Shown one piece after another: positions 1 to 11,996 of a DNA stretch of 64,000 bases. A program made the translations under genes and the position numbers. Source of the DNA: Cucumis sativus (Eukaryota; Streptophyta; Magnoliopsida; Cucurbitales; Cucurbitaceae); the NCBI RefSeq assembly GCF_000004075.3, contig NC_026659.2, forward strand, positions 23,082,272-23,146,271. The letters run 5' to 3'. The notes beneath the pieces are model-generated. The model saw only the letters and a list, made by a program, of their open reading frames with translations, was not told where the DNA came from and did no database searches. Each line of letters begins with the position of its first letter. Within the stretch, counting starts at the first letter, position 1.

Positions 1-189
1 AGGTCTGTGTGCTTGTGTCATTGTCATACGGCATCTGTTTTCTTGGGGTTGTGTGTGTGTTTTCTCATAGTTGAACTACTTTTGATATTTGTCTATTCTT
101 TATTTATGAGATTTAAGTTCTCAATATATTATGCTTTAAAGTTTTTTTGCACGCTCTTAAAGTACTTCTGGTATGGCTCGTTTTTGTAG

Positions 190-3100
190 GTTGCTTTCCT
201 GATTTATCGGCCAATAATGAGGCTATATAAGTGTCAAGGTGGTTCTGATATCTTCTGGCCACTGGATGGAAATGATGCAAATGTTATAGGCAACAGTTCT
301 GATCTGGAACCTGCAGAATGTTCTGCTGATGTCGTTTTGGATCTTGGTTCTTTACAGAAACCTGTGAGGTAAGAGATCTACTTTTTAAGCTCACTTTTCC
401 TACATGCTTGCACTTTGCTATTGTAACTTATTTTCTTGTTCTATATTTTGATTAAACTGTACACGATTAAATGCTATTGATAAAATGTAGTTAGTACTTT
501 GATTGGATTTGGGTTTAGAATTTAAAAAAATTTCTATGATTATTGGGTATATAATATTTAGATACCGAGTCATTTCTACTTCGACTTCTAACTCTTTTGT
601 TGTTGTAATCTCTCCCTCAACTTTTGAGAAGCAGTCTCTCCCTGTGTCTTTTTCTTTTTGCATTCAGAGAAATCATACAAGATATTGATTCTCTCATTCC
701 GCCAAATTTGATCTTGTTACTTTTGGTAAAATGTAAGATATTCAGAAGCATTGACTTACTGGCACTCATTGTCAGACTTATTTTGTACAAAATAGGGAGT
801 TAACTGTATTTTTTATTTTGATGGTACAAAATAGGGAGTTTTTTTTTTTTGATGGAATACTTTCAGATTTTCTTTTAACTTCTATTCTGATAGGTGGTCA
901 GATCTGCTTGATACTGTGAAGTCTATGTTACCTCCAAAAGCTTGGAATAGCTTGTCTCCAGATCTCTATACTACATTTTGGGGTCTCACTCTCTATGATC
1001 TTTACGTTCCTCGAAGTAGATATGAATCTGAAATTGCTAAGCAGCATGCTGCTCTTAAAGCTTTAGAAGAGCTATCTGATAACTCTAGTTCTGCAATCAA
1101 CAAAAGGAAGAAAGACAAAGAAAGAATTCAAGAATCTCTGGATCGCTTGTCCAATGAACTTGTTAAGCATGAAGAAAATGTTGCATCTGTTCGTAGACGA
1201 CTTTCTCGTGAAAAGGATAAGTGGTTGAGCTCCTGTCCTGATACTCTGAAAATTAACATGGAGTTCCTTCAGCGTTGTATTTTTCCCCGCTGTACATTCA
1301 GTATGCCTGATGCGGTCTACTGTGCTATGTTTGTGCACACTCTTCATTCCCTTGGAACGCCATTTTTCAATACAGTCAACCATATTGATGTTTTGATATG
1401 TAAAACTTTGCAACCCATGATATGCTGCTGTACGGAATATGAAGCAGGCAGGCTTGGAAGGTTCTTATATGAGACACTAAAGATAGCTTATCATTGGAAG
1501 GTAATTGATCACTTAATCTTTCTTTATCATGATGAAGCCAAATGAAGTTAAAAAGTCATTCATCATTCTGCAAAGTGCTTGAATTCTGTTACTGGGATCT
1601 TCCCCATCTTCAGTTGTTCATGTTGATCAATCGTTTTGTCAGAGTGATGAATCCATTTATGAACGTGAATGTGGAAATATGCCTGGATTCGCTGTCTACT
1701 ATAGGTATCCAAATAGTCAAAGAGTAACGTACGGCCAGTTCATCAAGGTACTTGGATTTCTACCATTTTTATCTTTAGATTGCTTTTGCATGTACTATAC
1801 ATTTTAGTGAAGATTGATAATATGTTGCCTGAATTACGTAGTTTGTTTCCAATTCTTGTTTGGTATTAAGTTTTCTCTTAGAAGTTATCCTATACATCAA
1901 TCTCTGTTATGATGTAAAAGCAATCTTTCTTTCCCCTATTAGCGCTCTATCAGATTTGCTGTAATGGTGCAACTCCAGTAAGTTATGTAGTGGTGCAACT
2001 TCAGTAAGTCCTGAATTACCTTGCCAAATTATCTTCTTTGGCATGGTTTCTCCTGGGTTATTCTGTGGTCATATAGATCTCAAGTTTTCTCTACTTCCAC
2101 TTTCATGGAGAATTTTAGATTTTAATTACCTGTATCATTCAATATTCGATTCACTGGGGATTCAGTGTCCCATTTCAAGTATAAATTTGTTTTGCTTGAC
2201 TTTCATGTACGACAGTATATATTTCTGTCACTGTATTTAATAATCCATTAATTGATTTTCTTATAGGTTCATTGGAAGTGGAGTCAAAGAATTACACGGT
2301 TACTGATACAATGCTTGGAATCTACAGAATACATGGAAATTAGAAATGCTCTTATAATGTTAACAAAAATTTCCAATGTGTTTCCCGTTACTAGAAAGAG
2401 TGGAATCAACCTTGAGAAACGGGTAGGACAAATTTACTTTCTTAGCGTCAACTAAGAATTCTTCCTTTTGTATTTCATCTCTAGACAATGAAAAAAATAA
2501 TGGTTGGAATTTAAAAATTTTTAAAAAGAAAACTAAAAGTTCTTCCTCTTCATGTAGGTAGCCAAGATCAAAAGTGATGAAAGAGAAGATCTGAAGGTTT
2601 TAGCTACTGGTGTTGCTGCAGCCTTGGCTGCTAGAAAGGTTTGTTCCATTTCTCTGTTGTGTCACCTTCTCAATTTTAATTGCTCAGTTGATGTTATTTC
2701 ATTCTGCAGCCTTCATGGGTTACGGATGAAGAATTTGGCATGGGTTACCTTGAATTGAAGACACCATCTCTTGCGTCAAAACCTTCGGCTAGTAATTTAG
2801 CTTCTAGCCAAAATAATTCCATTTTTGTTTCACAAAATGAACCTGTTGGAGGGAAGACCAGTGCGCTACCCATCCCAAATTCAGATTCTGGAAATATGGC
2901 CAAAGATCATTCATTGAGGTCAAGAACTTCTGATGTGAGAACGGACAAAATAGATGGGCTCTCTGTTCCAAAATCTGAGCTCGGGCATGGGAAGCAGAAA
3001 GGGATGTCATTGAACGGGCCAGATTCCCAGCCACTGGTACCCTCAACTTCTGTGCATTCGGGATCATTAAAAATGGTGGATAGTCAGAAACCAGGTGATG

Positions 3101-5789
3101 ACTCAACTAGGACTTTGGATGAGGGCTCATCAAAAGTTGTTTCAAAGACCTCTTCTGAATCGGAGGTAGTATTAAATTATACTTTTAGTGGGCATTAGAT
3201 TGTGTGTGTGTGTGTGCCCCTTGAATTATGACTTATTATATTATCATGTTAACAGTTGAGAGGTTCAACCAAACGATCAGGGCCTGTTACATCTCTTAAT
3301 AAAGCACCGAAACAAGATATCACAAAAGATGAAATTAGATCGGGAAAAGCGGCTAGCAAGAATCCTGGGTCTTCAACGAGTGAAAGGGAGCTTCCAGTTC
3401 ATGCAACAGATGGTGGTAGGCATGGAGGTCCTTCTAATTCACCTTCCATTATGTCAAACGGTAATACACAAAATTCTTTAACTAAAGGCTCCTCCTTAAC
3501 AGTAAAAGCTTCAGATGGTCACACTATTGAATCGAAGGCAGAGAGTGGGGTTGGAAGGACATCTGATGGTAGGGTGTCTTCGGTGAAGGATGATGGCCCT
3601 GAAGCTCTTGATGTTTCGAGATCCTCTTCTTCCAGACTTGGTCATTCTCCTAGGCATGATAATTCTGCCAGTGGTTCTAGATCTAGTGATAAGCTGCAGA
3701 AAAGAGCTAGTCCTGCAGAAGAACCAGACAGGCAAGGCAAACGCCGGAAGGGAGATGGTGAGATTAGGGATGTAGATGGGGATTTTCGTATCTCTGACAA
3801 AGATAGATCCATGGACCCACGATCTATAGATGCCGATAAAATAGGAATGGAGGAACAAAGTGGTTACAGAGGTTTAGACAAACCTTTGGATAGAACAAAA
3901 GATAAAGTAAATGAAAGGTATGATAGGGACTACAGAGACCGGGCTGAACGTCCTGAAAAGTCCCGTGGAGATGATCCTCAAGTAGAAAGAACAAGAGACA
4001 GATCAATAGAAAGATATGGAAGAGAGCGCTCAGTTGAGAAAGTGGAGAGAGTTTCTGATAGGTATCCTGAAAAGTCTAAGGATGAGAGAAACAAAGATGA
4101 TAGGAGCAAATTACGATATAGCGATTCAACTGTAGACAAGTCTCACACTGATGATCGGTTCCACGGACAGAGCTTGCCACCTCCACCACCCTTGCCGCCA
4201 CACCTGGTCCCTCAATCTGTTAATAGTGGAAGAAGAGAAGAAGATGCAGATAGGAGGTTTGGAACTGCTAGACATGCTCAAAGGCTTTCTCCTAGACATG
4301 AAGAGAAGGAACGAAGACGATCAGAGGAAAATTTAATTTCACAGGATGATGCAAAGCGCAGAAGAGAAGAGGAATTTCGAGAAAGAAAGAGAGAAGAGAG
4401 AGACGTTGGGATGTCGTTGAAGGTAATGATTGTTCAATTTTATTGCATTTTATTTGGTATAACAACCTTTTGTACGAAGTACGAACTCAAGATTAATTTA
4501 AGCAAAATGTACCATATGCAAATAGAAGTGAACTTTTATTTTGTTAACACCCCTCTAAAGGTGATCAGTTCACAACCCTGCCTTCAGAAAATTGATCGAA
4601 TAGACAGATGGTAAAGCCTATTTAGTACCATAGGATGTTTCTATTTATCTATCTAGAATCATAACAGGAACGGATTATAGAAAAGGGCTTACAATTTCTT
4701 GGGTTTTGGTTTCTAGAAAAGGAATTATTGTTTTCTTGGGTTGCGCCAACAGGGTTTGTGCCTTTCTTTCTTCTTATTGTTGATTAAGATAGTATCATCT
4801 TGGTAAGGAAACTGGGGCTATATGTCAAAGGAAAGTTATGTTTTTTTAGCTTAAGTCTTAACTCTCAAGTTCTACATGGTTTCGAAGTGTAAAAGATGTA
4901 GCCCAAACATTGCCTTTTAGATCTAAATTATAGATGATCTTGGGTTATTTTGTTAAATTGGGTGAACAAGTGTATCGAGGTCTGCCAACCTGGAATTAAT
5001 AGTCTTGATTTTTGGCGTATTCAAATTTAATTGGGATCTTCATTTGACAAAAGATTGGTAATGAGAACAAAAGTGATTTAAACCTACGTAGTTTCCCTTT
5101 CTCCCCCCCCACATCCATACACAATGAGAGAGATCTGAGTAGTCTTTTTCCTTTCATCCTTCTTGTTACGACATTCTAGGTTCACATATCATTTGTACGT
5201 AAGTGCATTTATCCGAATTTAATCATCGTACCTCAGTCAGTAGCTATGTTTACAGTTATCACATTGTAAATTTTCAGTAAATAGTAATTGTATTCTTGTT
5301 CATGTAGGTTGATGACAGGGAGAGGGAGAGGGAAAAGGCAAACCTTTTGAAAGAGGACATGGATGCTTCAGCTGCCTCTAAGAGGCGAAAACTTAAAAGG
5401 GAGCATCTGTCATTAGTTGAGGCTGGTGAGTATTCTCCTGTTGGCCCACCACCACCTCCGATGGGTGGTGGTGTGTCTCAATCTTATGATGGACGAGAAA
5501 GAGGAGACCGGAAGGGAGTAATGATGCAACGTCCTGGTTACCTAGATGACCCAGGCTTGAGAATCCACGGTAAAGAAGTGGTGAACAAGATGACAAGACG
5601 TGAAGCTGATCTGTATCCTTTATATCACAACTCTTTGTGCATGATCACTAATGACCTTTAGGTGATAATAAGTTTTATCTATTCCATTAATTTTTATCAA
5701 CTCCTTAACAAGGATTTAGAATGTATGAACGAGAATGGGATGACGAGAAGAGAATGAGAGCAGATCAGAAGAGAAGGCATCGGAAATAA
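190..5789 (+). CDS. THO2: THO complex subunit 2, C-terminal part (5' end outside window)
   Basis: Scaffold subunit of the nuclear THO/TREX complex, which couples transcription and splicing to mRNA export and small-RNA precursor handling. Exons read from splice sites and a continuous frame: 190-368, 894-1500, 1643-1747, 2267-2422, 2558-2638, 2710-3165, 3256-4422, 5308-5612 and 5720-5789. They encode the last 1,041 residues; plant THO2 proteins are about 1,800-1,900 long. The first exons hold the conserved helical THO2 region (KAWNSLSPDLYTTFWGLTLY, then EFLQRCIFPRCTFSMPDAVY). From 2710 on the protein becomes a disordered Ser/Lys tail, then an Arg/Asp/Glu-rich RS-like tail with a proline run (PPPPPLPPH, near 4180). 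The end is a conserved basic segment (YEREWDDEKR...RRHRK). Bases 1-189 are intron. Identity is very secure; exon edges rest on GT-AG sites and frame. Confidence 0.96.
5613..5719 (+). other. U12-type (minor spliceosome) intron in THO2
   Basis: This 107-nt last intron starts with GTATCCTTT, an exact match to the U12 donor consensus RTATCCTTT. It carries CTCCTTAAC at 5701-5709, eight of nine bases of the U12 branch site TTCCTTRAY, with the likely branch A about 11 nt before the AG at 5718-5719. It has no obvious polypyrimidine tract next to the acceptor. Splicing joins CT to A, giving the codon CTA and restoring the conserved MYEREWDDEK end. The nearer AG at 5711-5712 would create a stop two codons on, so 5719 is the working acceptor. 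The other THO2 introns have ordinary U2-type donors. Confidence 0.88.
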
Positions 5790-6978
5790 GCTGGTCAATC
5801 AGGTTCTCGTTACACTTGACCATTCCTTGCCGGGTAGAACACAGCTAACATGGTATTTAAGCTGCCCATAGAGAGGTGACGAGCTGTCCGATCTTGTAAT
5901 GACCAAATTCATAAACGAAAAGGAAGGCAGTGTTGTAATTTATTGGAAATCTCTGAGCCTGCCCAAGAGGGAATATAGACGGCACGCTCCTGTAATGACG
6001 ACCAATTCATAATCAAACAGGACAGGACATTGGGGGTGTTCTGCCTTGAAAACTATTGTAAGTTGTTTAAAATTGAGATTAGGATAAAGTTGTGTATTAT
6101 ATTTTAGGCCCCCACCGAGTACATTTGTTCTTGTATGCCATTGGTAGTATGAGTTATTCAAGATTAGTGTGAACGTAGGGATTTTCCCCTTTCCATTCCT
6201 TCATAGTGTTCCCCTGCCCTGTTTTCTACAAAAAGTTTCACCCCCAGTTTTGAGAAGAACCTCAACTGATTCAATTTCTATAAATCTGTTCATTGTTTAT
6301 GATATGCTCACGTAATACGGTGGTTGGTGTTTCAAAATATTTACAAAATATACTAAAATTTATATTAAAATATATTTTAATGCTAACTGCATTCTTTTTC
6401 ACTTAAAATTTGAAGGACTACATGGTTCATTATAATGTTAATTGAATTTTTTTTTTTTGGAGGATTGTGTTCAAAGCATTATTAATATAAGAACACACAT
6501 TTCATGTCAAACTGTGCAATGTTATAACTTTGAGATATGTTCAAATCCAAAATCACTTTTCTTTCTTATTATTATTATTATTATTTTACTTTTGTAGTGT
6601 AAAATTTTCCAGGAAATTAAGATTTTGTTTGAAAAGCTTCATCACCACTTCCAGGATTAGCAACTTGTCTTTTAGTTCCAAAAGTTTGAACTTACTAGTT
6701 GATTGATGATTTGGTAAAGTAAATTCATGTTGAGTACTGTACTTTAGTTTCATTTTATAAACAGGTGTGCCATTGTCATCATGAATTTTTTTGAAAAACA
6801 CTGGATCCACTTGGGTATGTGGCTAAAACTAAACTCAAACCAAAAGAATTTCAAGGACAATCATACTATAAAAAATAAAAAAGAAAACAAGACAATAGGA
6901 AGTGTACATCAAATTTATAATTCAAACACAATTTCATGTGGGTTTTTATTTATTTGTATTAAAATTTAGAATTCTCAT
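5790..6978. other. THO2 3' UTR and convergent intergenic spacer
   Basis: About 1.2 kb between the THO2 stop and the stop of the convergent ANTH gene. Roughly 5790-6200 is less AT-rich and probably THO2 3' UTR. It contains a degenerate repeat of the motif TTGTAATGAC-AATTCATAA (near 5894 and 5989). The rest is AT-rich and probably includes the 3' UTR of the minus-strand gene. No ORF here looks coding. Confidence 0.6.
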
Positions 6979-8196
6979 TCATTTTGGTGTTGTATTAATT
7001 CTTAAAGAATGTTGGTGGAATGAATAAGCATTGAAGGGATTTAGTTGAGAAGAAGTATTGATGAATTCAATTATTTCTCCCTCTCCGTTACTTTCCCAAT
7101 TCAACGAATTCCATTCCATTGTAAACGAAACTGAAGCTTCAAGCAAATCCTCCCAACTCCTTTCTTCCAATTCCATCAATGCCGGTTTCACTCCATTCTC
7201 AAATTTCTCCCACTCACTCCTCACCACCGCTCCCTTTCTTCCCGATGCTCCGGAGCTGGTAGACGATGATGACGATTCCGTCACCTCCCACATTCTCCTC
7301 ACCGTTGCTTCTATGCCTTGAATCCTCGATTCCGGTATTCGATTAATGTCCGGGAATTCATACGCGCTGCACACTTCCATCAATTTGCACCAATCGTAAA
7401 GCTCCGAGAGTTGATTTGCTTGAATCGCGGCCTTCTTGTAGATTCCGATTGCTGCTACAGAACTCCGGTACGGTAGTTGAAGAAGACTGTCTTCGATTGA
7501 GTCGAGATCTCGACAGACAGAGTGATAGCAATAGAAGCTCTCGCGGATTATGTTCTTCATAGCTAATCGAACTACGAAGCTTTGTGATGTTCTCCCAACC
7601 GGTTTGCAATCGATTACTCTGTCGATTATGTTTTGCATCTGTGTTGTTGTTTCAATTACTCTGTTAATTTCGTTGATTCTGCTTGAAATTGTTCCGATCG
7701 AGTTGTGTACATGTGAATCATCTAGTGTTTTTGTGTAATAGGACAAATCGGAATTCAGAGCTTCGTCGAGGAACCGAGCGTAGGATCTGATGAAAGTGTC
7801 ATAATCTTCGTCTTGTCGGCTATGGCAATGGTAAAGAGAAATTGAGCCATTGGATCGGCTGCGGAGTAGGTGTAATCGGAATTCAGCGTTGTCGGGGAGT
7901 GATTGGAGCAATCTGTGGAGGAGAAGGAGACATTTGAGTTGAACTCCACAACAGTGAGATTTTCGAAATCGACGGGAGAAGCTGAGTGAAAAGGCTCGAT
8001 AGGAAGGAGGAGAGAAGGCGAAGATCTTGAGAAGCTCTTGAACGTACTTTTCCGGCAACGGTGAGTCATTTGGAGCGGTGGCTTTGATGACTATGAGATC
8101 GACGTCGGAATATCCACTGGCTGTAACGATTTTGGCGTAGCGGACGGAACAATTCTCTTTGACGGCGGTGAGAAATCGCCGGAATCTTGTCTGCAT
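6979..8196 (-). CDS. ANTH-domain putative clathrin assembly protein (AP180/CALM-like)
   Basis: Single-exon gene of 405 residues. ANTH proteins bind phosphoinositides at the plasma membrane or trans-Golgi and help assemble clathrin coats in endocytosis. The N-terminal ANTH domain spans roughly residues 20-280. It shows the lipid-binding stretch VIKATAPNDSPLPEKYVQELL-like (residues 36-56), a conserved region with YDTFIRSYARFLDEAL (132-147) and the late helix with IYKKAAIQANQLSELYDWCK (252-271). A Ser-rich linker follows (about 308-317). The C-terminus has an NPF tripeptide (386-388), the type of motif that binds EH-domain endocytic proteins. The closest named relative I can suggest is the Arabidopsis At1g33340 group, from family memory. 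The start is the first ATG of the frame and directly precedes the conserved basic N-terminus. Its 3' end faces THO2. Confidence 0.92.
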   Translation of the reverse strand: MQTRFRRFLTAVKENCSVRYAKIVTASGYSDVDLIVIKATAPNDSPLPEKYVQELLKIFAFSPPSYRAFSLSFSRRFRKSHCCGVQLKCLLLLHRLLQSLPDNAEFRLHLLRSRSNGSISLYHCHSRQDEDYDTFIRSYARFLDEALNSDLSYYTKTLDDSHVHNSIGTISSRINEINRVIETTTQMQNIIDRVIDCKPVGRTSQSFVVRLAMKNIIRESFYCYHSVCRDLDSIEDSLLQLPYRSSVAAIGIYKKAAIQANQLSELYDWCKLMEVCSAYEFPDINRIPESRIQGIEATVRRMWEVTESSSSSTSSGASGRKGAVVRSEWEKFENGVKPALMELEERSWEDLLEASVSFTMEWNSLNWESNGEGEIIEFINTSSQLNPFNAYSFHQHSLRINTTPK

Positions 8197-11100
8197 GGTA
8201 TGAATGGATTAAGAGAGAGGATTTTTAGAAACAAATGATATGAAATAGAAAAAGTAATTATTTCAAAAAAGTTTAATTAGAAGGTTGATTTTACAAAACA
8301 AAATTGTTGTTTGATTGTATCTTAATTTTGGGGGAATCACGAAGTGCTACAATTACAAGAACAATGTTTATGAAACCGATGCCACCAAAAATTAGTAAAA
8401 ATTTGGACAATAGGTCAACAGGAGATGAGATGGAGGTATTTCTTTAAACCAATTCCAAAATTCGAGTGTCTTACTCAACCCGTAACACTCAAGTTTAGTT
8501 CCAATACAAGACATCTTTGAGATATGAAACAAATACTTATAAAAGATTAAAAGTTACTATCTATATCTACAATATATATCTTTCTTCTTTCTTTCTTTTT
8601 GGTAATCATAGTAACTCTAAATCTAAGTTGGGTGATCATTTGAAATTTTCTTAGGATGCATTTGTATAGGGACAACTTGCATAGGCACCGGAGAATGTGG
8701 GAGGTTGTCAGGTACATAATTTGGATTGAGAATCCTAGACTAGAGTGTTACAATCCCAAATTTTTAAAAACTTGAATACAATAATCCAATTCAAAATATA
8801 AATTAACTGAATCTGATCTTTACAATTTGGATTAAGTAGTTTAGTTTATCAGGTCGTTTGAACACTCATGATGAATGTGTTATTATTGATTCGACAATAT
8901 TGTCAATATTTGAAATTTATGAAAATGTTTATAGAGTATTAGTGATGTGATGGAATTGGTTGAGATTAATTTGAATGTCACAAGTGTGAATATGTTGTTA
9001 TTTCTTTAGAAAACATGGGTTTTTATATATCATATTGTTGTATTGGAATTTCTGTTTGCAAATAAATACGTATACTGCCTTACTTTGCATATATTTCAAG
9101 TTTGTAGAAGATTAAAAAAAACAAAACAAACTCTTGCTAATGCTTAATATAGGTATATGATCAAGTTGAGTGAAGCTTATTTTAAAGCTTCACATTCTTT
9201 AATTTTATGGTTTTTTGAATTCTTTTAATATATCTGTATCCGTGCTAATCATCAATGTATATACATACACTAAGTAAACTTGAGGGTAACATTATTTACA
9301 AATACAAGTTAATAAAAGTCAACTTTCTTTCCTATAAAAAAAGAACCATTTAACCACAACAAACCCAACTATCTTCTTTAAATGGGAAAGAAGAAAGAAG
9401 AAAGGTCCACAAAACAATACCCAAACCAATTTCCATCAACAACAGTGCATATGCAAGGTGGGGGACACACCAGACAAATGTGGAGACTCGAACATCAACT
9501 ATGAAAGAAAAAATCTCACTAGCAAGCTAATTTGGCTCATATAACAAGCGTTAATAAGCTCACAACAATTTGACTCAGCAATCATAGCAAAAATATTAAC
9601 CATCGAACCTGGCAAGAAGAGAAAAAAAGGTCCCTAATCACTGTAAGCACCAATTATAGACTCTCACACCCAACAAGAGTAGAGAACCCCCATGGAGTTA
9701 TGCAAACTAAACTAATGTCACCATTCTCCACCCAAGATATATGCATTAGAATTGAATTTTTAGAGCCTTTAGGTGGGTACATGACTCAATAGACTCTCCA
9801 TCCTACTCAAGAAGGATGAAGGAGAGACCTTCAAACCAAACTCCTCCACATGAAACACGACCTTATTAGTGTATTAGTGAGGTCAATCTTAATTTCAATC
9901 TAAATCATTATAAACTTTAAAGTAGAATGACTAAATTGTTTCATAGTAAAAACCAGAAACTAAATTGTTCCATGTAAATTGAAAGTATAGAAACTAGGAG
10001 AGTAAATTTATACTTTTATAAAAATGTTTTAAGAGAATTAAAATTAATAATCAAAATTATAAAAGAAAAAAAAAATTATATTGACACTCAATCTAAATAT
10101 ATTAATATATAAGCATTCAACGTTATTGCCTCACACTTTATTCAAATAGCCGTGACTCTTGGAATAAACAAAAACAAAATAACATTCTAAATTTTGTACG
10201 TAATCAATTCTTTTTCTTAAAAAGCATTAATTTTTTGACATTCTTAAAAAGTAATGTAATTTTAATAAAGATGAACAGAAATAATAGAGTTGAGTTTTGT
10301 TAGGAAACATTGACGATTTTATATTTTATACTTAAAAACTATTAAATTTTTGACAACGTAAATTGTAATCTGTGTACTAAACAAATTCATTCTTCCTTTT
10401 CAAAGGGAAAAAAAAGAAGAATAAGAAGAAGATGAAATTAATACTTTCTTCTTTTACATTACTTAAAAGTATATAATAAAAGATGATCTCATTTTCCCCG
10501 GCTGTTATTACATGAAGTTGAGGCCCTAAGCTCTTTTGTTCAAAATAAGATAATAGTGCCTAATAATTTTAAATATATTCTTAATTACTTTTTTAATAGA
10601 TAGAAGATCGATAGGGACAAATTTAATATAAGCTCAAGAGACTCGACTTCTCTCTAACTTAATTTTGCATGTTTATATTAGTACAAAATCTTAAGTCATT
10701 TTGATTATCAAAATAACTATTTTGTATACAATGGTAAGATACTCTCATCCCGCTTTTATAGTTCTAAGTTAGAATTATTTTGCACACAAATTTTTTAAAT
10801 ATCTTTTTATAGAATAGATTGATTAACTTTTTAAAATGATAGTATATGTCAAAAACATATTAGAGACGACTTAAAGTCGATAGGAGATTGACAAGACACA
10901 AAAATGAAAGTTTGTGAACTAAATTTATATTTAAAAAGTTTCATGACTCATTTTAATATTTTTAGTGAAACTTGAAATTAAGGCTCTTTATCATAAAAAA
11001 AAATTGTACCCACCACTGAATTGAATACCTGATGTGAAGTTGATAGTATAAATTAATGTCGGTTAAACAATAGTTTGCTAATCATAAGTATAGTTAATAA

Positions 11101-11996
11101 AGACTATTTTCCCACTAAAGAAAATTTTGAAAACTAAAAAAAAGTAGTGCTTCACTAACTTTATTTTATTCTTAATTGAGATAGAAATTTAAATGTAGTG
11201 AGAGGTTAAAATATAACAACTGCAATAGAGAAAATAAAGATTTTCCAAGAAAAAAAAATCTTTTTAACAATACAATAATTAAGGTTGTTCAAATAATACG
11301 GACTACTCAACCCAAATAGTAAGAATTAAGCTAGGGTGTGTTAGTTTTTATTTTAAATTAGGTTAGGTTAAATTTTTATGTTTTTTTGGATTTGAGTTAC
11401 ATATTTTTTAAAATTGGGTTGAGTTTAATATTTGAGTTGAATTGAGTAAGCATTTGAGTATGCATTATCTAGTTTATTTACTGTGAAGATGAATAATAGT
11501 ACGTGTGGTCATAGGTAAATGAAATTATTGTTGTTTACAAGATTAATGAAATGTGATGTAATGAAGTTATAGTGACACAATTTTATTTTATTTTTATATT
11601 AAACTTAGGAATAATGTTAAAATTTATAAGAGGTTGAATCTTCTAGATTTTGGTTAAATATATTTAAAGTGATATCTTTTTTGGTCTACGAAATGCTTTA
11701 TATGTTAAATTATGATTTTAAATTTATTTTCAAACTTTTAAAAGTTTTTAAGTATTTTTTTACTGAAGATATATTTTTTATAATAAATTATATATATATA
11801 TAAAAAAAAAAAAGCAGCAGTGGAAGTGGACGACTTTGAATTTCACACTGTTCATAGTCTTAGTCTCATTTGCTTTCAAATTGGTTTGATTTGAGGAAAT
11901 AATGGAACATCTTCCATCCCCATTCACCCATTCATTCTTCTCTTCATATATTTCAAATCTTCCCATTGTTCCCGTCAGCCATACCTCAACGGAACT
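8197..11996. other. AT-rich intergenic region between divergent ANTH and receptor-kinase genes
   Basis: About 3.8 kb holding the promoters of both neighbours. Most is AT-rich without long ORFs. A segment at about 9350-9860 is richer in G and C and in mixed sequence but has no ORF; its origin is unknown. A TATA-like run lies at about 11789-11804, roughly 200 bp before the receptor-kinase start. The stretch at 11340-11470 contains repeated GGTT/GAGTT words typical of decayed dispersed repeats. Confidence 0.5.

Noticed and set aside
4423-4614. Extension of the THO2 reading frame past the exon ending at 4422
   Set aside because: The frame stays open into the intron, but the sequence turns AT-rich and unlike THO2, there is a good GTAATG donor, and the family sequence resumes at 5308.
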